Assembly: GCA_930367215.1 (NCBI GenBank)
Contig: OV884059.1
Location: 51,740,957 to 51,804,956 of the forward strand
Length of the DNA stretch: 64,000 bases
Source: Pollenia angustigena
Lineage: Eukaryota > Arthropoda > Insecta > Diptera > Polleniidae
Direction: 5' to 3'
The stretch's first letter is position 1, and each line of letters starts with the position of its first letter. Positions 35,237 through 47,165 of the stretch are shown here, piece by piece. The notes under the pieces are model-generated. The model was not told the DNA's origin, ran no database searches, and saw only the letters and a list, made by a program, of their open reading frames with translations. Made by a program: the position numbers and the translations under genes.

Positions 35237-35452
35237 TCTTAGTAGGTATAAGTTTATTATTAAAGAAGGTGGTTATTTAAGCTCTCCTCAGCTAATTGAC
35301 GCTGGAGTTCCTCAGGGAAGCATCCTGGGCCCACTTTTATACTTTATATATACCTTGCACGAAAACAGTCAAGAAGCATCTAGATACCTACAGGATCATA
35401 TATTTCAACTCGAACTATGGTTAAAGGAATGGAGGATAAAGGTCAATGAGCA
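35237..35452 (+). pseudogene. Jockey-type LINE, family D, part 2 (RT palm)
   Basis: SRYKFIIKEGGYLSSPQLID, AGVPQGSILGPLLYFIYT, then a deletion that removes the FADD box, then EASRYLQDHIFQLELWLKEW, RIKVNEQK. This is the piece that follows HKLLESY at 22698 in Jockey RTs. Confidence 0.78.
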
Positions 35453-35459
35453 AAAAATC

Positions 35460-35652
35460 TATGTTCACAAGGGCAAAAACATTCTTGTTAAATATGAAGC
35501 ACATGTGACTTTTATAGATGGAAAAGTTCTGAATATTTTAACAGATACCAACTCATGTCAATCCTGCCCACTATGTGGAGCTCAGCCAAATCAACTTTTA
35601 AAAACCCATGACTTCAACTCGAAAATCTTTGGCGTTAAGCCAAATAATCCTT
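35460..35652 (+). pseudogene. Transib-like transposase fragment (middle part)
   Basis: Same frame as the LINE piece but a different protein: VKYEAHVTFIDGKVLNILTD, then SCQSCPLCGAQPNQLL. This fits the Transib/RAG1 zinc-binding middle (M.MiDGKv.n.lT.t.S...C..Cga.p). It lies just upstream, in protein order, of the part kept in the 48-56 kb Transib units, but on the other strand and from a distinct sequence. Identification is by pattern only. Confidence 0.5.
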
Positions 35653-35866
35653 AATAGAGATATGGCGTGTTAAAATTGGTGACAAAGTAAAAAAAATTTA
35701 TTTTTTGCTAATTTTATCATGGATTAACATTTAATTTTTTGTTTTTAAATTTTATTAAATTTTAAATATTAATAATCTCTACAAAATTATTCCACTGGAG
35801 TTTTGTTATTTTTAACTTGAATTCAAGGCTTATCGTTACCTCCGTACCTCGTATATTTATTAAATA

Positions 35867-36240
35867 CCCTGCAAATAATAGGACCAGTCCAAACACGCGT
35901 GTAAAGAGTAGTCCACAAGGGACCAGGACTAGTCCAAAACTAACCCAAACGTATGGAAAAAACCTGGTCTATTTAACATTACGATGTCCTAGGAGAGGAC
36001 CATATAACCCACCTTTGGACCACTTAGGAGTAGTTTTAAAACTACTCCATGGTATACTCAAGAGCATTAGTTTTGAAGTCGTTTAAAAACGAAAGCATGT
36101 CGTTAAAAAACGAAGAAATGTGGTCTCACTACAAACACTTTTAAACAATGACATGGTCCATGCTTGCATTACATCGGACCAGTCCATGGAGTAGTCCATT
36201 TTATCAAAATGGATCAGGTGGTCCAATTTTATTTGCAGGG
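35867..36240. mobile_element. 374-bp MITE with CCCTGCAAATAA ends, TA target
   Basis: TA-CCCTGCAAATAATAGGACC at the left and the inverse (GGTCCAATTTTATTTGCAGGG-TA) at the right. Inside are many GGACCA/TGGTCC words and a palindrome around GTTTTAAAAC near 36033. Confidence 0.75.
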
Positions 36241-38760
36241 TACTTACTTGAGTTTGAGATAAACAAATACATTCAAAAGGACATGACTTTGCTGCTTCAA
36301 TCAAGCATGAATTCTACATACAAGCAAGTATTATAATGTTCACTATTAAAGGCCATGTGTTAAACATTATTCTTTCACACAGCACATTATTATTTTTAGA
36401 CTATAATTTTTGTTTGTTTGCAATTTACTTTTTAAACACTATATTCAATTTTGTGCAAATTGTTTAAGTTCTTATGTATTTTGTGGAATACAATTCTTAT
36501 TGAATTACCAACTCTAATTGATATTCGTATTTTACAGAACAAGTATCAGCAAGTGTTAGATTATCCTCAAAAAAAGTTTTGTAACAAGGATGTTTCTGGC
36601 GCATATGGGAACTCCGTAGAATATTTAGGGCTTATTAGTGTTTTTCCAGAATATATTTCTGCGGGAAATTTGTGTCAATTGGTCCAACAGACTCGTCCTG
36701 GGAGTTGTAAAAATAGAACAGGTACAAAAAGAAAGAACTCATGACCAGTGAAAGGAGAACTAATAATGGAACTGGTTTATGAAGAACAAAAAGGTAGAAC
36801 AAGTTATGAATTGCGATACAGTCTTCACCGGTGGTATGACACCTTTTGGGACTTTCAAAAATTTGGTTCTTGAATTTAATTCTAGGACTTGTTTTATTGA
36901 AAAAATACTTCATTGTATTGAAATAATACTACATTGTCGTAACTGTCACTAAACACATCAATTGAGAATAGGTTTGTGACTGGTCAAATCGTGTCAATTG
37001 ACCCCCTCCAATGACAAACCCATGTAAAAGTGATATGTCTTATTCATAGAAAGTGTTAAAACTAGAACCGGTCTCTACCACCAAAGACCAATCACGGGAC
37101 TACATTGGTGTCAGTTCGCTTCCCTCTAGGGATTATTCAAACTTGGTACAAAAAACCTCATAAGCAATACACGAGATCTGTATTAAAAAAAACAATTTCT
37201 TTATTTTAATGGCGAAGCGCACTCGGTTAAGCTAGAATGCTATATTTGCGAAAAAAACGGTTTCTGACATCGTAAACAAATGCCTGTTATATGTGGATTG
37301 TTGAAAAATTTTGGTGTCTACAGGTTATGTTGGTTCTAAAAGCAAATTTTTCAACATAAATATCGTGATTCAACATATCGCACTGATTCCTTTATAATTT
37401 ACAAATTTTCAGTGGAGGCAAAAAACTGTTTTTTTTTTTAAATATTTACAATGAAAGTTGAAAACAATTATGGCATTGTAAAGAAATACGAGAACGAAAT
37501 ATACAACGGTAGTTGTTTTTGTAAGTTTTTCAGGGATTATCAAAAAACAACAAGTTTTTTGGGTTGTTCCCCATGTAAAATTTTTTCATATATATAGTGG
37601 TGTCGTTTCATAAATATAGAGACAAAACGAAATTTAACAGTACAAGAAACTTACCTATAACAACTAAAAAGAGACAACACAAAATAGAACATCATCCAAA
37701 GTAAACCATTGTGACATAAACACTAGCACAACTTAAAATATTAATCGTTAGTTGAAACAAAATTATATGAATTCCGTTTACATTTAGGGACAACTTAAAA
37801 TATTTCTCTTTAGTTGACTCTCTGAGTTACTTTTCTATCAAGAATAGAGAGAGATACAGCTGTATTTTTTGTGAAATTTTGTGAACATTATAATTCTCTT
37901 ATTTATCATTTACTTCGAAAAGGGCTCAGGTACAAAAATACAAAGTGTTCAGGAGACACAACAAACTGAATATCTCTTAAAACTTTCGACTTTTTGAAGC
38001 AGAGTTTTTTTCCTAAAATTTTTAGCCCCTTTTTTTGACTTATAATAGTAAAAAAATATTTTAAGTAATATTTGATGGCGAAAATGGTAATTACAGTTTC
38101 TGGCGATGAAACCCCTTGAAGAGATTGTGTGGTAACAATCGAAACGTCAGAGCAACCTGGCCGTAAAAACCTGGTTTTGGTTTTGGTTCAGTTCAGAATA
38201 CAAAATTATCCATACATTTAAATTAATTTCATGTTGTAAAATTTCTTTCTTCATAAACATTTTTGTCGGGTTCCCACGTCTCTACGTTTAGTCCGTTGAA
38301 TTTGTCCTAATTTTTTAATTTAAATTAAAGTGTCCGTGTAATAAAAATAATAAACATAACAAAACAATTAATAAATAAAACAAAACTGAAATAAAACAAA
38401 TTGAACAACAAACAAACAAAACCAAAATTACAAGCTCACTAACTTACAAAATTAACAACAAATCTGAAACAAATAATAAACAAACATTGTTTCAAAAAAC
38501 AACATAAAAAAACAAGCAATAAACAATAACAAAAATAAAAGTATAAATTCGTCAGTAATGGTCTTTTTTCGACGATAAGGGCTTTTATGTCCCTTTTTAT
38601 GGCATTGTCTTTTGTGTTCCTTTTTTTACCGTCCTTCTTATTTTTTTAGTGCGGATGTCTCTGCGTTAATCGTTGTTTGAATGTTTTGGTGATGTGGGTA
38701 TAACACTGATCACCAAACAGTTTTTTGACGACTTGTAACATAGTAGATATCGGTACTTTG
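36241..38760. other. No recognisable gene
   Basis: AT-rich DNA. A 97-codon open frame at 36451-36744 (plus) has no family pattern I know. A-rich, C-poor sequence at 38330-38530 may be old LINE tail or leader. Part of 38560-38760 may be the 5' leader of LINE B. Confidence 0.4.
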
Positions 38761-38769
38761 CGTTTGATT

Positions 38770-39536
38770 TGAATTTTTTGATGTTATGATGAGAGGTCGG
38801 CTTAGAATCGACTTTTGCAATATACGTGGACTGAGAACGAATTTTTTTCTCTGTTTATGCTCACGTTTGTCTCCACCGGCCGGATGTTTTCGTCTTATGT
38901 GAAAATCAGGTATTTGAAAATTCCGATCCACTTGATTTTCAGATTCCTGGGTATCACCTGCTATCCCTCGGAAGTTAACTGTCTTTGGGTTAAATTCAAA
39001 ATCGATGCACACTTTTTTCATTTCGGATTTCTTTAAGTCCAAATGTTGGAAGGGATATTACCTTATCGGGGTTTAACTCCTTTTCCGACTCAATAGCGAA
39101 GATTCTTGAGAATTGTCCCGACAGTAAAATCGTTGTTGCTGGTGATTTTAATGTCCACAATTCTTCTTGGCTTCAACACTCGGGCCGTACAACTTATGAA
39201 GGCCAATATGTTGAGCTTTTTGCTACGCACAACCACCTCGTGCTACTGGTGAATGAACCAACAAATATTCCATATGTTGATGGGCAGCAAGACAATAACC
39301 TTGACCTCTTGCTCTCTTCGCACCCTCAAAATTACAAAGTTGAAGTTCTAGCACCTCTCGGCAAATGGGATCATTGCACCATTTCCGCTTCCGTCCGTTC
39401 TCCGAACTTCGAAACGTTTCATGACGGGCTAGGAAACGATCAATATTTGTTTACGGAAAAGCACGTTGGGCTGACCTCAATGACTTTTTTCGGCATTTCA
39501 ATTGGAAACTCTGTTTCCTGGACAATGACGTTTTAG
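38770..39536 (+). pseudogene. LINE family B, plus copy, segment 1: endonuclease
   Basis: The reading starts MMRGRLRIDFCNIRGLRTNF, with shifts near 38845 and 38955. It then gives LWVKFKIDAHFFHFGF, IVVAGDFNVHNSSWLQHSGR, LVNEPTNIPYVDGQQDNNLD and GKWDHCTISASVRS (catalytic DH at about 39370). It matches the minus copy at 47106-45955. It belongs to a CR1/Jockey-superfamily LINE; I see only one ORF. The reading is cut at 39536 by the Gypsy LTR and resumes at 43523. Confidence 0.82.
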
Positions 39537-39721
39537 TGATTATTTAAATTAAGTAAAACTAATTTAACTCAAGCACTTAATTCCAATTAACAAAACATAA
39601 TTTTTTATACAAAAAACAAAATGGTTTTATTAATTCAAAAATTTAAACTAGAATCAAAAATATTTTAAAAACTAAATAAAGTAATTTTTTACAAAGTAAA
39701 TAATTTATTTTATAATATTGT
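39537..39721 (-). repeat. 3' LTR of the Gypsy element
   Basis: Plus strand TAGTGATTATT...TATAATATTGT. It aligns with 43345-43522 with small gaps and many substitutions, so the insertion is old. Confidence 0.8.
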
Positions 39722-39779
39722 ATATGAAATAAGTTCACCACAGTACCCCTTCCCTAATGAAAACGACAATTTAAGGTAG

Positions 39780-40993
39780 AGCGAATGTAACCCCACGACC
39801 AGAACGTAGCTTGATTACTTTACGTCGTCATAAGGACGTTGTAAAGGTTTTCTAACAGCGTGGTGTCTTACAAAAACATGGGTGCAATTTTTTTAGGAAT
39901 TATGTAGGTAGAAAACTGTTTTTGGGCAATGATGTAGCGCAGGTGTAGCTTTACGCATTTCCATATGTTCACAAAATTGTCTTACCCACTCATTACTGGT
40001 ACTTAATATTTGATAACCATCAAAAAATTCGCCAGGCAGACGCAAATTTACCCCATACACCATTTCTGCAGGAGAAAATCCAATTTCTTGAATAACTGTT
40101 GTTTGTAAACTCATTAGGGCTAAAGGCAAATTAGCAACTCAGTTTTGGTTTTTACAACATTTCAGGGCTTCCTTCGAAGTGCGATGCCACCTTTCTATAA
40201 GGCCATTTGCTAGTGGGTAATATGGAGTTTTATGACACGTTTTAGTTCCAAGTATCTTTGTAAATTCTCGAAATAGTGAGCATTCAAACTGTTTTCCCTG
40301 ATCAGTTCTAATTAGTATAGAAACGCCATAACGGGAAATCTAACCATGAAGGAAAGCTGTGGCAACTGATTCTGCCATAATGTCCTCAAGTGGTATTGCT
40401 TCTGTCCATCTAGTGAATCTGTCAATACAAGTCAGAACATACTTGTAATTTTTGCACAACGGTAGAGGACCAACGATATCAATACTTATACATATTCTTG
40501 AGACGTTGACTGGGCAACTAGAAATTACCAATAGGACTTTTAACATGGCGTTGAACTTTTGATGATTGGCATGAAATACAACATCTTGCCCAGTTTCGAA
40601 CATCTTTTGAAATTGAGGACCATACAAAGCGACTTTTTACAAGATCCAACGTTTTGTTTATTCCTGGATGGAAAGACCTTGCAAAAAGTCAAACAGTGGC
40701 TTTCGAAAAGTTGGCGTTACGTAAGGTCGAACATTCGTGGAAGACACATCACAATAAACGTGCCCATCAGCCTCGGGTAACTTCATTCGATTTAATAACA
40801 ATCCTTTGGGAGACTTTAATAATGATTGTAGTTCTTCATCGTTCTGCTGTTCTTTTGAAAACAAATCATCATTTAGAGGTGATAGTATTGAGAAAGCATT
40901 AAGGCGGGATAATGCATCGGCTACTACTATTCTTTTGCCGACGGTATATTGCCTTAGAAGGAGAAGCTTTTTCCGGTTTTTGCTTAAATGCAA
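39780..40993 (-). pseudogene. Integrase of the Gypsy element, broken
   Basis: The minus strand reads VVADALSRLNAF (40940), a zinc-binding remnant, then the DDE core: ISIDIVGPLPL (first Asp, 40480), RTDQGKQFE (second Asp, 40300), ANGLIERWHRTSKEALKCC (Glu, 40200). Then SPAEMVYGVNLRLPGEFF and the tail VFVRHHAVRKPLQRPYDD at 39850. Stops near 40342 and 40139 and shifts break the frame. All three acidic residues remain. Confidence 0.8.
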
Positions 40994-42060
40994 AAATCAA
41001 TGGCTTGTGATCAGTATATATTGTGAACTCTCGTCCTTCCAAAAAATATTGAAAATGTTTTAAGGCAGAATATGCTGCTAAAAGTTCTCGATCATAAGCA
41101 CAATACTTAGTTTGAGATTGGTTCAAAGATTTTGAGTAAAATGCAATTGGCTTCCACTCACCACTATTTTGTTGCTGAAGTACTCCTCGCATGCCGGTAT
41201 CTGAAGCATCTACCAAAAGCGATGTGGGAGCATACATCGACGGATACGACAAAAGTGTGGCCTCTGCAAGTTTTTGCTTGCATTTCTGAAAAGCTTCTTC
41301 CTGGTCAGCAGTTCAATTAATCTTGCAACCAGAATGAAACTCATGAAGAACTGCTTGCTGTTGTGCTGCATCGGGTATAAATCGTCTATAAAAATTTACC
41401 ATACCCAAAAAACGTCTCATTTCTTGAACAGAAATTGGCTTTTTATAGTTGACAATGGCTTCTACACGTTCAGGCTGTGGTTTTAATCCCTCACGTATGA
41501 CCAGATAACCAAGAAACTTGAGTTTTGAAACACCAAAAACAGATTTAGATGCGTTTACTTTTATACCGTTATTACGAAGTCTTTAGAACAATATATTCAT
41601 GTGCTGCTTATGTTATTCTAGTGTTGTTAATGCAATGAGTATGTCATCAATGTACGCGTGACAATATTCAAGGCCCTTTAACACCTCATTTATAAACCGT
41701 TGAAAGGTTTGCGCAGCGTTGCACAGGCCGAACTTCATACAAGGAAATTCAAACAAACCTATTGTTGTTATAATAGCTATTTGATGGTAAGCTTTAATCA
41801 GGTCAACCTTGCTGAATATAATCTTATAGCTAATCATATATCCAAAGTCATGGATATGGGAGACCGGATAACGATCAGCAACAGTCACAGAATTTAATCG
41901 GTGATAATCATCACTTGGACGCCACTCTCCATTTGACTTCATTACCAGATGCAGAGGACTCGCCCAAGAACTTCTTGATGGTCTACATATTCCTTGCTTA
42001 ACCCTTTTTTGGAATTTTTTCTTAACAATTTGCTATTTTTCAGGCGATAACCTGCGAGCC
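40899..42060 (-). pseudogene. RT and RNase H of the Gypsy element, broken
   Basis: RT runs from about 42060 on the minus strand: RPSDDYHRLNSVTVADRYPV, KVDLIKAYHQIAI, FGLCNAAQTFQRFINEVL and the catalytic AYIDDILIA at about 41640. Stops lie near 41945 and 41585. RNase H at 41252-40899 reads LLVDASDTGMRGVLQQ, WKPIAFYSKSLNQSQTKYCA, ELLAAYSALKHFQYFLEGRE and TIYTDHKPL, with its acidic residues in place. Confidence 0.85.
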
Positions 42061-42229
42061 TTAGCAAATAGTGGAGGCCCTTTTGTTTGGATATGATGTT
42101 TGACAGAATGTTTAACATTTTCTGTAAAAGATTTACGTATTATTGAAGAAAAATATGAGTCTTCTTGGATAGATTTTATTGTAAAAGAACGACTTCTATA
42201 TATAAAGAACCTGTGCATTTAGACTGAGG

Positions 42230-42580
42230 ACAATTATCAATTAGTCGATTATGTTTAACATCTACTAATAATCCAAAGTGGCTGAAAAAATCGGAACCAA
42301 TTATTGCCTTTAAAACATAAGCCAGAATAAAAGTCCACCGACAGTTTCTCTTCAGGCCTAAATGTAATGTAATAGTTTTCTTTCCACAGGTTTTAATTGG
42401 CGATTTGTTTGCAGCAAATAATTGTAATGGTGAAAGGTTTTGTTGAAGTTGAGACGAACTGGCAGGAAATACAGAAACGTCAGCGCCTGTATCGACAAGA
42501 AATTTGAAATTAGAAAATTTGTCTTGAAGAAAAAGGCGAAAAATTTCTCGGCTAGCCCGCCTGTCACCCTGGACGAGGAG
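42230..42580 (-). pseudogene. Aspartic protease region of the Gypsy element
   Basis: The minus strand reads FKFLVDTGADVSVFPASSSQ near 42500 (catalytic DTGA), TITLHLG and, after a shift, AIIGSDFFSHFGLLVDVKHN near 42270. The order fits a retropepsin that cleaves gag-pol. Confidence 0.75.
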
Positions 42581-42589
42581 CCTAGTAGT

Positions 42590-43326
42590 TTTTAGAATTC
42601 GTATTGGGAAATGTGCATGGTTTGAGACATTTCATGGCTTTGTCCCCAAATTGAAAATGGTACCAACATTTGTGGATGGATGGAGAATGGATCTTCCCTT
42701 CGCGACTGTTCAACTCTAGAGCCCTCGAGCTAAAGCTTAAACTTGTTTAGTAAGAGCGTCCACCTTTTTCTTTAAGGAACTATTCGTTGACAATGAGGAA
42801 ACTGCATTTACTTCCCATGATTCCGAAGTGTCGGCAATTTTTTTCTGCCATAAGCGCTAATTTACTAAGCGATTCACTATTTACTGACAAAATTGTTTGC
42901 ATTTGTTTTGGTAAACGTTGCATCCATGGATTTCTTAGTAAATCGTCTGACACTTAACACGAAGATAGTGTAGACATCTCACGAAGAAGTGTTGACGGCT
43001 TCTTGTCTCCCAGCTCAATATCGCGCAAGAGTTTTTTTAACTGCTTTTCTCCAGAATCGGTGAAACGTTCTTGCAACCGTTACTTAAAAGTAACATACAT
43101 ACATGTTGTTTTCCGGAGGTTGCAAAATTATATCGCTTACCTCACAGAAAATACTAGCCTCAATAGAACCTACAATCGTATGAAATTTGCTTGAATCTGA
43201 CGTAATTCCAACGGTGATGAATTGACTTTCGACTTGCTTGAACCATAAAGCTGGATTCATCTTCCAAAACGGCGGAACCTTAACGGAAACTCGTGCTTTT
43301 TCATTGCTTTGTGGTGAAAGTTTCAA
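42590..43326 (-). pseudogene. gag of the Gypsy element, decayed
   Basis: The start is MKLSPQSNEKARVSVKVPPF, then WKMNPALWFKQVESQFITVG, ITSDSSKFHTIVGSIEASI, VSDIILQPPENN. This is the CsRn1-type gag pattern (W...vE.qF...gIt.d.tkf.y.v..l......v.D.i..PP). The rest to about 42590 is broken by stops. Confidence 0.78.
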
Positions 43327-43330
43327 TTTT

Positions 43331-43341
43331 CGGGGTCACCA
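43331..43341 (-). other. Primer binding site of the Gypsy element, tRNA-Trp type
   Basis: On the minus strand TGGTGACCCCG follows the LTR end. It matches the tRNA-Trp 3' end and the site at 4460. Confidence 0.75.
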
Positions 43342-43344
43342 ATT

Positions 43345-43522
43345 TTTAGTGATTACTAAAGTTAAATAAAACTAATTTAGCTCAAGCACTTAAGTCCAAT
43401 CAATTAAAAATAATTTTTTATACAAAAATGAAAATCAGTGATAATGTGATAAAAATATTTTAAAATAACAAAGTAGTTTTTTACAAAGTAGGTTTTTAAA
43501 ATGATTTTTTTTATAATATTGT
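43345..43522 (-). repeat. 5' LTR of the Gypsy element
   Basis: Partner of 39537-39721. It ends TTATAATATTGTGG on the plus strand, where LINE B sequence resumes. Confidence 0.8.
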
Positions 43523-44206
43523 GGCGAAGATGGTTGAAAATGTTATAAAGCTAGGAATGAAAATCTTCATTCCAGGTAAAAAAGCTTTGAATAAATCACC
43601 AGTCAGATTGAGAGAGGAAGCATTCAGAAATTTTGCTACGCAAAATGGCAACGGGAAAAAATCTTCACAAGCAACGTCTTCGTACTGAAGTTCTTGCTGC
43701 TCCCCGGGGTAGTAAAAGCTTCTGGTCATTCGTTAAAAGAGTACGGGTTAATGCTAGTTCTTCAATACTAACTCTTTTATAGGATGGCCGAACATTCACG
43801 GACCCGGTTGATAAGGCTAATTGTTTTGCCGAATTATTTGCTAATCCTACCAGCTAGTAATCAACCACTACCCGAACTCGAAAAAGTATCCATAACTATG
43901 CCTAGAATATTTTTTCGGACTCACGCTTTTAAAAGGGTTCTTGCGGATCTCGACATAAACAAGTCTTCTGGGCCGGATTGTATACCTGCACTGGTCTTGA
44001 AGCAGTGCTCTTCGACGTTCGCTCGTTCATAACCAAATCTTATCAGCACTTTATACCGTGCAGCGGAATTTCCAGTCTGCTGGAAAGTAGCTGACGTAAT
44101 GCCAATTCCTAAAAAAGGAATGGCTAATAACACTTAAAATGACCGCCAAATTGCAGTTTGTTCGACACTTTATTGAGAGTATGGTAAATCACCATATTGT
44201 CAAATA
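43523..44206 (+). pseudogene. LINE family B, plus copy, segment 2: linker and start of RT
   Basis: Read in several frames: ENVIKLGMKIFIPG, LPELEKVSITMPRIFFR, ADLDINKSSGPDCIPALVLK, then a pre-RT block and MVNHHIVKY at 44195. It matches the minus copy (45919-45284). It is cut at about 44206 by the poly(T) end of that minus copy. Confidence 0.8.
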
Positions 44207-47165
44207 TTTTTTTTTTTTTTTTATTATGATCCAACACTCAGGGGTTTGAACTAGGAAAATAGGTTATGGGGAGAAGGAAAGAGGGTGTAGTATTTGTGGA
44301 CATTTAATTTGAATTTTTCCAAATTGTATCCGACTGGGAAGACTTCTGCCGGGACTCTATTCCACATACGGCTAGTTCGAGCAAGAAACGAATTTTCTCT
44401 GTAATGCGTTGTGCGATGCATTGGACAGTCGACAACAAACGGATGTGCTCTGCTGGAAAGGCGAGTGCTACGGGCATGCACCCGCGTCTCAGGGATGAGT
44501 TCGCCCATCTCAGCTGAACATCTTCCGTGGTAATATCGATAGAACAATGCCACACAACCCACATTTCGACGATGCTCCAAAGAGTCAATAGAGCTGGATA
44601 CCCTACTGTCATTGATGAGCTTCAACGCACTCCTTTGCACCCGATCAAGATAGACCTTGAAGCACGTGCCCAGATATGGGAGTTGTATGCCATTTTCGGT
44701 CGGATATAGGCGGTATAAATAGTGAAGAGATCAGACGGAGTGAAGTAGTTCTTGCACCGTTTTAAGAAACCAAGACACTTGAATGCTTCTTTCGACACTT
44801 GAAAGGCATGTTGGTTCCAACGAACATCACATTGAATTTTCATGCCCAGAACATCAAGAGTGTCTGATTATTCAATAGTTATACCTCCCATGGATACAGA
44901 TGACGCTGACTCCACAAGACGTCTGTGGGTCAACATGCAACATTGAGTCTTACGAGCATTTAAATCGAACCTATTCGCAAGACCCCACTCGGAGATTGTC
45001 GTAGGTAAAGATTGAGTGTGTAATTCATATTCCGTCTCATAGCTTCCACCTTAGTAAGGCTTGGTCTATGATCAAAGGAAAATGAATGACAAATGTTGCT
45101 GTCATCTGCAAAAGTATAGATAGGATTGAAAGTAAGACAAAGGAGGTCGTTAAGAAAAATAAGAAAAAGTGTAGGAGAAAGAACGGAGCCCTGCGGTACA
45201 CCTGAATTCAAATGAAACTCCTCCGATGAGAACCCATCTATAACAACACGTATAGAGCGGTCCTTGAGAAAGCTCGATATAAATCAAGAGAAATCACTAC
45301 CAACACCAAACGCAAAAAACTTTGAAACGAGTGCACCGTGCCAAACACGATCAAACGCTTTGGAAATATCCAGAGCAACCACTTTGCTTCCTCCAAATTG
45401 GTGAATAGAACGACTCCAACATTCCGAAAGAAACGCTAATAGGTCTCCCGTAGAACGACTTCTACGAAAGCCATACTGTCTATCACACAAAAGTGAATTG
45501 GACTCCAGATAATTTACCAAGTGGTGATTGATCAAGCTCTCCATGACCTTCGAGAGCGTAGAGAAAATTGCTATTGGTCGGTAGTTTTCGGGGCTTGTAG
45601 CCTCACCCTTTTTTGGGATTGGCTGGACGTTGGCTACCTTCCAGCAAGAAGGAAAAACTCCCACCCGGTACGAGTAGCTAAACAATTTTGCTAAAGGACG
45701 AGACAATGACAATGCACACTTCTTCAAGACTAAAGCCGTAACACCCACTGGCCCCGGGGACTTGTTTACGTCGAGATCCTCAAGGACCCTTTTAACTGCA
45801 CGCGCTCGAAAAAATATATTGGACATAGTAACGCATACCCTTTCGAGTTCGGGCAGTGGTTGATTGCCAGCAAAAAAGTTGGCCTTATCAACAGGGTCCG
45901 TGAATATTTGATCATTCATTATAAGGGTTGGAATGGATGAACTAGTACTACTCCTTACCCTTTTAACAAATGACCAAAAGGTCTTATTACCCCGAGGTGC
46001 AGCAAGGACCTTAGCACGCAGACGCTGTTCGTAAAGAAGTTTTTCACGTCTGAGTACTCTGGCACATTCGTTTCTCGCCCGTTTGCGTAACGCGTCAGTA
46101 ACTGGGTTTTGTCATTACGCCAATTATTGAACGTATCCTCTCTGGATCTGATTGCATATCTGCACGTCTGATTAAACCAGCACTTATGTCCAGGTTTAGT
46201 CGAAATAAGCTTGGATGAAATGAATAATTTCATTCCCAGCTTTATCACATTTACCATCATTTCTGCCGCAGCGTTAACATTGTCATCAAGAAAACATAGT
46301 TTCCAGTTAAAATGCTGAAAGAAGTCATTAAGCTCAGCCCATCGAGCCTTTTCATAGGCAAAAATAGAGCGCTTCGTCGCTGGTTTTGAAGCGCTACGAA
46401 GGTCCGAAAATGAAAAGGATGCAGACATGAGGTTATGATTCGCGTTTTCGAGAGGCGCAAGTAGCTCAACTTCGTATTTGTCAGGATGCGAAGTAAGAAA
46501 AAGGTCGAGGGTATTACGAAACTGCCCTTCAACACACGGAATGTGTGTTGGCTCATTCACAAGTTGCACAAGGTGGTTATGTGCAGCGAAGAGCTCAACA
46601 TATGAGCCCTCAGGGGTCGTATGGCTTGAATGGCGAAGCCATGACGAATTATGCACGTTGAAGTCTCCGGCAACGACAATTTCACTATTCGGACAGACCC
46701 CAAGGATTCCAGTAATGGAATCGGATACGGAGTCAAAACAGTTGTACGAGTTTACCGTGTCTAAGTTTGGGCTCCTATAGATGAACCCGAAGTGTAATAA
46801 GTGTGTCCTGATTTGGAATTTAACCCAAAGGGAGTTAAATTCCGCATCACTACAGCCCAGATGGGGCTGAAGTTGGAACACAACATTTTCACGAATGTAC
46901 AATGCAAGGCCCCGATGAGGAACAAAAAGTAATAGAAATTGATACACAGTTATTTGGAAATCCTGTGGATCAGCATCTCCTCCTACCTGGGTTTCACATA
47001 AGGCGAAAACATTCGGCCGATGAAATCGAATGTGAGCATATACAAAGATGAAATTTGCCCTCAGTCCACGTATGTTGCAAAAATCCAGACGAAATCTGCC
47101 AGCCATAATAAGAAAAAATTCAAATTAATATTTATGACAATGATACTATTTATTTTTACTATTTA
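44207..47165 (-). mobile_element. LINE family B, minus copy, inserted into the plus copy
   Basis: The plus-strand T run at 44207-44222 is its poly(A) tail. The 5' end lies near 47165, after a 60-bp leader. GTCAAA at the left edge (about 44198) and GTCAAA at the right edge (about 47170) fit a target duplication, and the plus copy resumes directly after it. One ORF (endonuclease-RT) fills the element. Confidence 0.85.
44251..47106 (-). pseudogene. Endonuclease-reverse transcriptase of LINE B, minus copy
   Basis: The start is MAGRFRLDFCNIRGLRANFI at 47106. The endonuclease has FALCETQ, HFGFIYRSP, EIVVAGDFNVHNSSWLRHSS and TLDLFLTS, but ENANHNLMSAS where the plus copy has GKWDHCTISAS, so the catalytic Asp before His is Asn. 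RT (45919-44960) reads DVNKSPGPVGVTALVLK, NYRPIAIFSTLSKVMESLIN, RQYGFRRSRSTGDLLAFLSE, VVALDISKAFDRVWHGALVS, GVPQGSVLSPTLFLIFLNDL and FADDSN at 45120. The C-terminal region (44843-44251) includes SIDSLEHRRNVGCVALFYRY. At least three frameshifts, near 45950, 45280 and 44970. Confidence 0.9.

Larger units (their letters stand above)
39537..43522 (-). mobile_element. Gypsy element of CsRn1/Kabuki type, minus orientation, decayed
   Basis: 4.0 kb with short LTRs (about 180 bp) and coding order gag, protease, RT, RNase H, integrase on the minus strand. The primer site next to the right LTR is complementary to tRNA-Trp. gag style, primer and the integrase tail (VFVRHHAVRKPLQRPYDD) agree with the CsRn1 clade. 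Many stops and shifts. It lies inside the LINE B plus copy. Confidence 0.88.

Noticed and set aside
36451..36744. 97-codon frame as a host gene
   Set aside because: No motif, no splice context and no similarity I recognise; left as unassigned.
39537..44206. LINE B plus segments as separate LINE insertions
   Set aside because: They are colinear, non-overlapping in protein order and separated exactly by element ends, so one split copy is simpler.
46478..46780. 100-codon plus-strand frame opposite LINE B
   Set aside because: Antisense shadow of the endonuclease domain.
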